Shown here: one piece after another, positions 5,947 to 7,358 of the stretch
Layout of the letters: every line of letters starts with the position of its first letter
How positions within the stretch are numbered: the first letter of the stretch is position 1
From: Deltaproteobacteria bacterium
Lineage (GTDB): Bacteria > Desulfobacterota > DSM-4660 > Desulfatiglandales > Desulfatiglandaceae
Reading direction: 5' to 3'
NCBI GenBank assembly: GCA_019313765.1
Contig: JAFDAP010000079.1
Location: forward strand, 1-7,358
Length of the DNA: 7,358 nucleotides
The notes under the pieces: model-generated
Told to the model about the DNA's origin: nothing
Database searches by the model: none
What the model saw: the letters and a program-made list of their open reading frames with translations, nothing else
Translations under genes and position numbers: made by a program

Positions 5947-5974
5947 TACCCGCAACCCGCAACCCGTAACCCGC
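5947..5974 (-). repeat. four AACCCGY-type heptamers just after the hisG stop
   Basis: The plus-strand units are TACCCGC, AACCCGC, AACCCGT and AACCCGC in continuous register, ending 4 bases from the hisG stop codon. On the hisG strand they read AGGCGGGTT followed by further CGGGTT units. They match in sequence, length and orientation the array in the 3' end of ysxC, including the flanking AGG. Confidence 0.85.
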
Positions 5975-5978
5975 CTGA

Positions 5979-6851
5979 TCATATAACCTTATTCAAGGGA
6001 TATTCTATGATTCCCTGGGCCCCTGAATAAATCAGTTTCGGGATAAGTTCCCTTACGGTTTTTGCGTCCACAACCGTCTCTAAAGATACCCAGTCGGAGT
6101 TGTGCAGGCCGGCCACGGTCGGGGCGTTGAGACTCGGAAGAATGCTGATTACATTTTCCACGTTTTTTTGTGCCACATTCATTTTCAGGCCCACCATGTT
6201 TTCCGCCCTGAGGGCCCCCTTGAGAAGCAAAATGATCTGCTCGAACTTGGCCTTTTTCCAGGGGTCTTTATACGATTCCCTGTTGGCGATCAACCGGGTA
6301 TTGGTTTGCATGAGTTCGTGGATAATCTTCAGGCCGTGCGCCCTGATAGTGCTTCCGGTCTCCGTCACTTCCACAATGGCATCGGCCAGGCCGGACACCA
6401 CCTTGGCCTCCGTAGCACCCCATGAAAACTCGACTTTCACATCGATGTTTTTGTCCTGAAAGTATCTTTTTGTATAGTTCACCAGTTCCGTGGCGATTTT
6501 TTTGCCTTTCAGGTCTTCGATACTTTTGATGTCCGAGTCTGCCGGTACTGCGAGGACCCATCGGGCCGGGTTTTGGCTAACCTTGGAATAGACCAGGTCG
6601 TCCACCACAACTACATCCGATTCATTTTCTTCAATCCAGTCCCTGCCGGTCAGACCTCCGTCTAAGGTCCCGCTTTCCACATACCGGGACATCTCCTGGG
6701 CCCGGCAGATTGCACATTCTATTTCAGGGTCGTTGATATCCGGAAAATAACTACGTCCATTGATGTTTATTTTCCATCCGGACTTCTCAAAAAGCTTAAC
6801 TGTCGCATTTTGAAGGCTCCCCTTGGGGATCCCGAATTTCAATTTATTCAT
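5979..6851 (-). CDS. hisG: ATP phosphoribosyltransferase HisG, long form
   Basis: Catalyses the committed first step of histidine synthesis, ATP plus PRPP to phosphoribosyl-ATP, in the cytosol. At 290 residues it is the long form. The N-terminal part has FGIPKGSLQ (6-14), then GTLDGGLTGRDW (61-72). The PRPP-binding region is GLADAIVEVTETGSTIRAHG (154-173), with the VTETGST loop central. The C-terminal part (about 215-290) is the ACT-like regulatory domain that normally senses histidine, so HisZ should not be needed. KMNVAQKN and the ending IEYPLNKVI are typical of that domain. It overlaps hisI through an ATGA junction (4 bases), which indicates translational coupling; AAGG lies 12 bases before its ATG, inside hisI. 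A heptamer repeat array begins 4 bases after its stop codon. Confidence 0.97.
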   Translation of the reverse strand: MNKLKFGIPKGSLQNATVKLFEKSGWKININGRSYFPDINDPEIECAICRAQEMSRYVESGTLDGGLTGRDWIEENESDVVVVDDLVYSKVSQNPARWVLAVPADSDIKSIEDLKGKKIATELVNYTKRYFQDKNIDVKVEFSWGATEAKVVSGLADAIVEVTETGSTIRAHGLKIIHELMQTNTRLIANRESYKDPWKKAKFEQIILLLKGALRAENMVGLKMNVAQKNVENVISILPSLNAPTVAGLHNSDWVSLETVVDAKTVRELIPKLIYSGAQGIIEYPLNKVI

Positions 6852-7228
6852 TTTTTGTACACCTTCTCAGGATCAAATATTTTTTCACCTATAACGGTGA
6901 ATTCTCCGTCACGTTCCACCTTCTTGTGAAAGCATGATTCATACCCGAGGTGGCACGCTGCACCGCCTACCTGTTCCACCTTGAAAACCACGGTGTCGTT
7001 GTCACAATCCACATAGATCTCTTTAATCTTCTGGACATTGCCGGAGGTTCCTCCTTTATGCCAGAGTTCCCGGCGGGAGCGACTCCAGTAGTAGGCATCA
7101 CCTGTCTCTAAGGTCTTTTTCCAGGATGCCTGGCTTATGTATGCAAGCATCAGGACCCTGCCCGACTTATAGTCCTGCGCAATTGCCGGTAAAAGCCCAT
7201 TCCCCTTTGAAAAATCAAGTTCAATCAT
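6848..7228 (-). CDS. hisI: phosphoribosyl-AMP cyclohydrolase HisI (monofunctional)
   Basis: Opens the adenine ring of phosphoribosyl-AMP, the third step of histidine synthesis, in the cytosol. The 126-residue protein is a normal length for the stand-alone enzyme and has no HisE pyrophosphohydrolase domain, so hisE must be elsewhere. Motifs: GRVLMLAY (23-30), WSRSRRELWHKGGTSG (48-63), the metal-binding DCDND (74-78), ACH (91-93) and C99 in ESCFH. The three metal-site aspartates and the zinc-site cysteines C75, C92 and C99 are present. The ATG start has GAGG about 11 bases upstream. It is the first gene of the visible hisI-hisG unit, with a candidate promoter about 30 bases upstream. Confidence 0.96.
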   Translation of the reverse strand: MIELDFSKGNGLLPAIAQDYKSGRVLMLAYISQASWKKTLETGDAYYWSRSRRELWHKGGTSGNVQKIKEIYVDCDNDTVVFKVEQVGGAACHLGYESCFHKKVERDGEFTVIGEKIFDPEKVYKK

Positions 7229-7265
7229 GATCTGAAAACCTCTGTCATAAAAATCTAAACTATTA

Positions 7266-7294
7266 AATCTACATGCATTAGTACATTAATGCAA
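7266..7294 (-). promoter_or_regulatory. candidate sigma70 promoter of hisI-hisG
   Basis: On the minus strand TTGCAT (7294-7289) and TAGATT (7271-7266) are separated by exactly 17 bases. They match 3 of 6 and 4 of 6 consensus positions. Transcription would start near 7259, giving a leader of about 31 bases before the hisI ATG. The match is modest, but spacing and position fit. A palindrome covers the spacer and the -35 element. Confidence 0.35.
7274..7293. promoter_or_regulatory. candidate operator palindrome upstream of hisI
   Basis: TGCATTA (7274-7280) is exactly complementary to TAATGCA (7287-7293) around the 6 bases GTACAT. The 20-base palindrome lies within the candidate hisI promoter, overlapping its -35 element and most of the spacer. 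A repressor bound there would block RNA polymerase. The binding protein is unknown. Confidence 0.35.
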
Positions 7295-7301
7295 GAGAAA
7301 A

Positions 7302-7328
7302 TTGATGGACTCGTAAAAAGTCCATCAA
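7302..7328. repeat. perfect 10-bp inverted repeat upstream of hisI
   Basis: TTGATGGACT (7302-7311) is exactly complementary to AGTCCATCAA (7319-7328) around the 7-base loop CGTAAAA. It sits just upstream of the candidate hisI promoter. It may end the transcript of the unseen neighbour beyond 7358, or may be a dispersed palindromic repeat; I recall similar GATGGACT palindromes in desulfobacterial genomes but have not checked. The remaining bases to 7358 are GC-rich and show nothing recognisable. Confidence 0.6.
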
Positions 7329-7358
7329 CAGGCCGAGGGCGGGTAAGTCCCGGCGTGG

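Larger units (their letters stand above)
5575..5978. other. non-coding spacer of about 400 bases between hisG and the aminotransferase gene
   Basis: No convincing gene is present on either strand. The spacer is AT-rich and filled with repeats and inverted repeats, listed separately: a palindromic ACAGGAT element (5596-5655), a hairpin (5719-5745), a 10-bp perfect hairpin (5818-5842), crossing inverted repeats (5844-5914) and a heptamer array (5947-5974). The aminotransferase promoter must lie here if the gene is not read through from hisG, but no sigma70-like pair stood out. Confidence 0.7.

Noticed and set aside
5827..6030. 67-codon plus-strand open frame in the hisG-aminotransferase spacer
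   Set aside because: It runs through the inverted repeats and heptamer array and into the hisG 3' end antisense, has no ribosome binding site, and its translation resembles no family.
6100..6459. Plus-strand open frames of 107 and 119 codons opposite hisG
   Set aside because: They lie wholly antisense to a clear hisG and have no start signals; they reflect hisG codon bias.

Overview
The window looks like chromosomal DNA from a Gram-negative, probably anaerobic member of the Desulfobacterota (old Deltaproteobacteria). The evidence is indirect. A lipid A gene (lpxB) implies an outer membrane. A Gfo/Idh/MocA oxidoreductase directly before lpxB fits lipid A loci of that phylum. The spacers carry short repeats of a kind I associate with desulfobacterial genomes. 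No rRNA, tRNA, phage, transposase or CRISPR was seen, and taxonomy was not tested by any search.

Layout: two convergent blocks meet near 3690-3799. The plus-strand block (173-3690) holds a Gfo/Idh/MocA oxidoreductase, lpxB and an NtrX/NtrC-type sigma54 response regulator. The genes overlap or nearly touch, so they probably form one transcript. The first 172 bases are a GC-rich, hairpin-dense leader with no recognisable gene. The minus-strand block, read from high to low coordinates, holds hisI (7228-6848), hisG (6851-5979), a spacer of about 420 bases full of inverted repeats, a class I aminotransferase (5559-4414) and the ribosome-assembly GTPase ysxC/engB (4410-3799). hisI and hisG overlap by ATGA, and the aminotransferase and ysxC are 3 bases apart, so each pair is probably translationally coupled.

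Function: the oxidoreductase and LpxB point to lipid A assembly, perhaps with a 3-amino sugar if the oxidoreductase is GnnA-like. HisG and HisI catalyse steps 1 and 3 of histidine synthesis. YsxC acts in 50S ribosome assembly. The regulator has no partner kinase in view.

The genes are ordinary housekeeping genes; the unusual content lies between them. Three tandem arrays, all with a 7-base unit, sit at gene 3' ends: ten purine heptads after the regulator (3704-3773), four AACCCGY-type heptads inside the last codons of ysxC (3808-3835), and four more just after the hisG stop (5947-5974). The convergent junction contains no C on the plus strand for 119 bases, so the ysxC transcript would run into a G-free, C-rich stretch resembling a Rho loading site. 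The hisG-aminotransferase spacer carries two related ACAGG/CCTGT palindromes and a set of crossing inverted repeats. I see no clear new defence, mobile or signalling system here.
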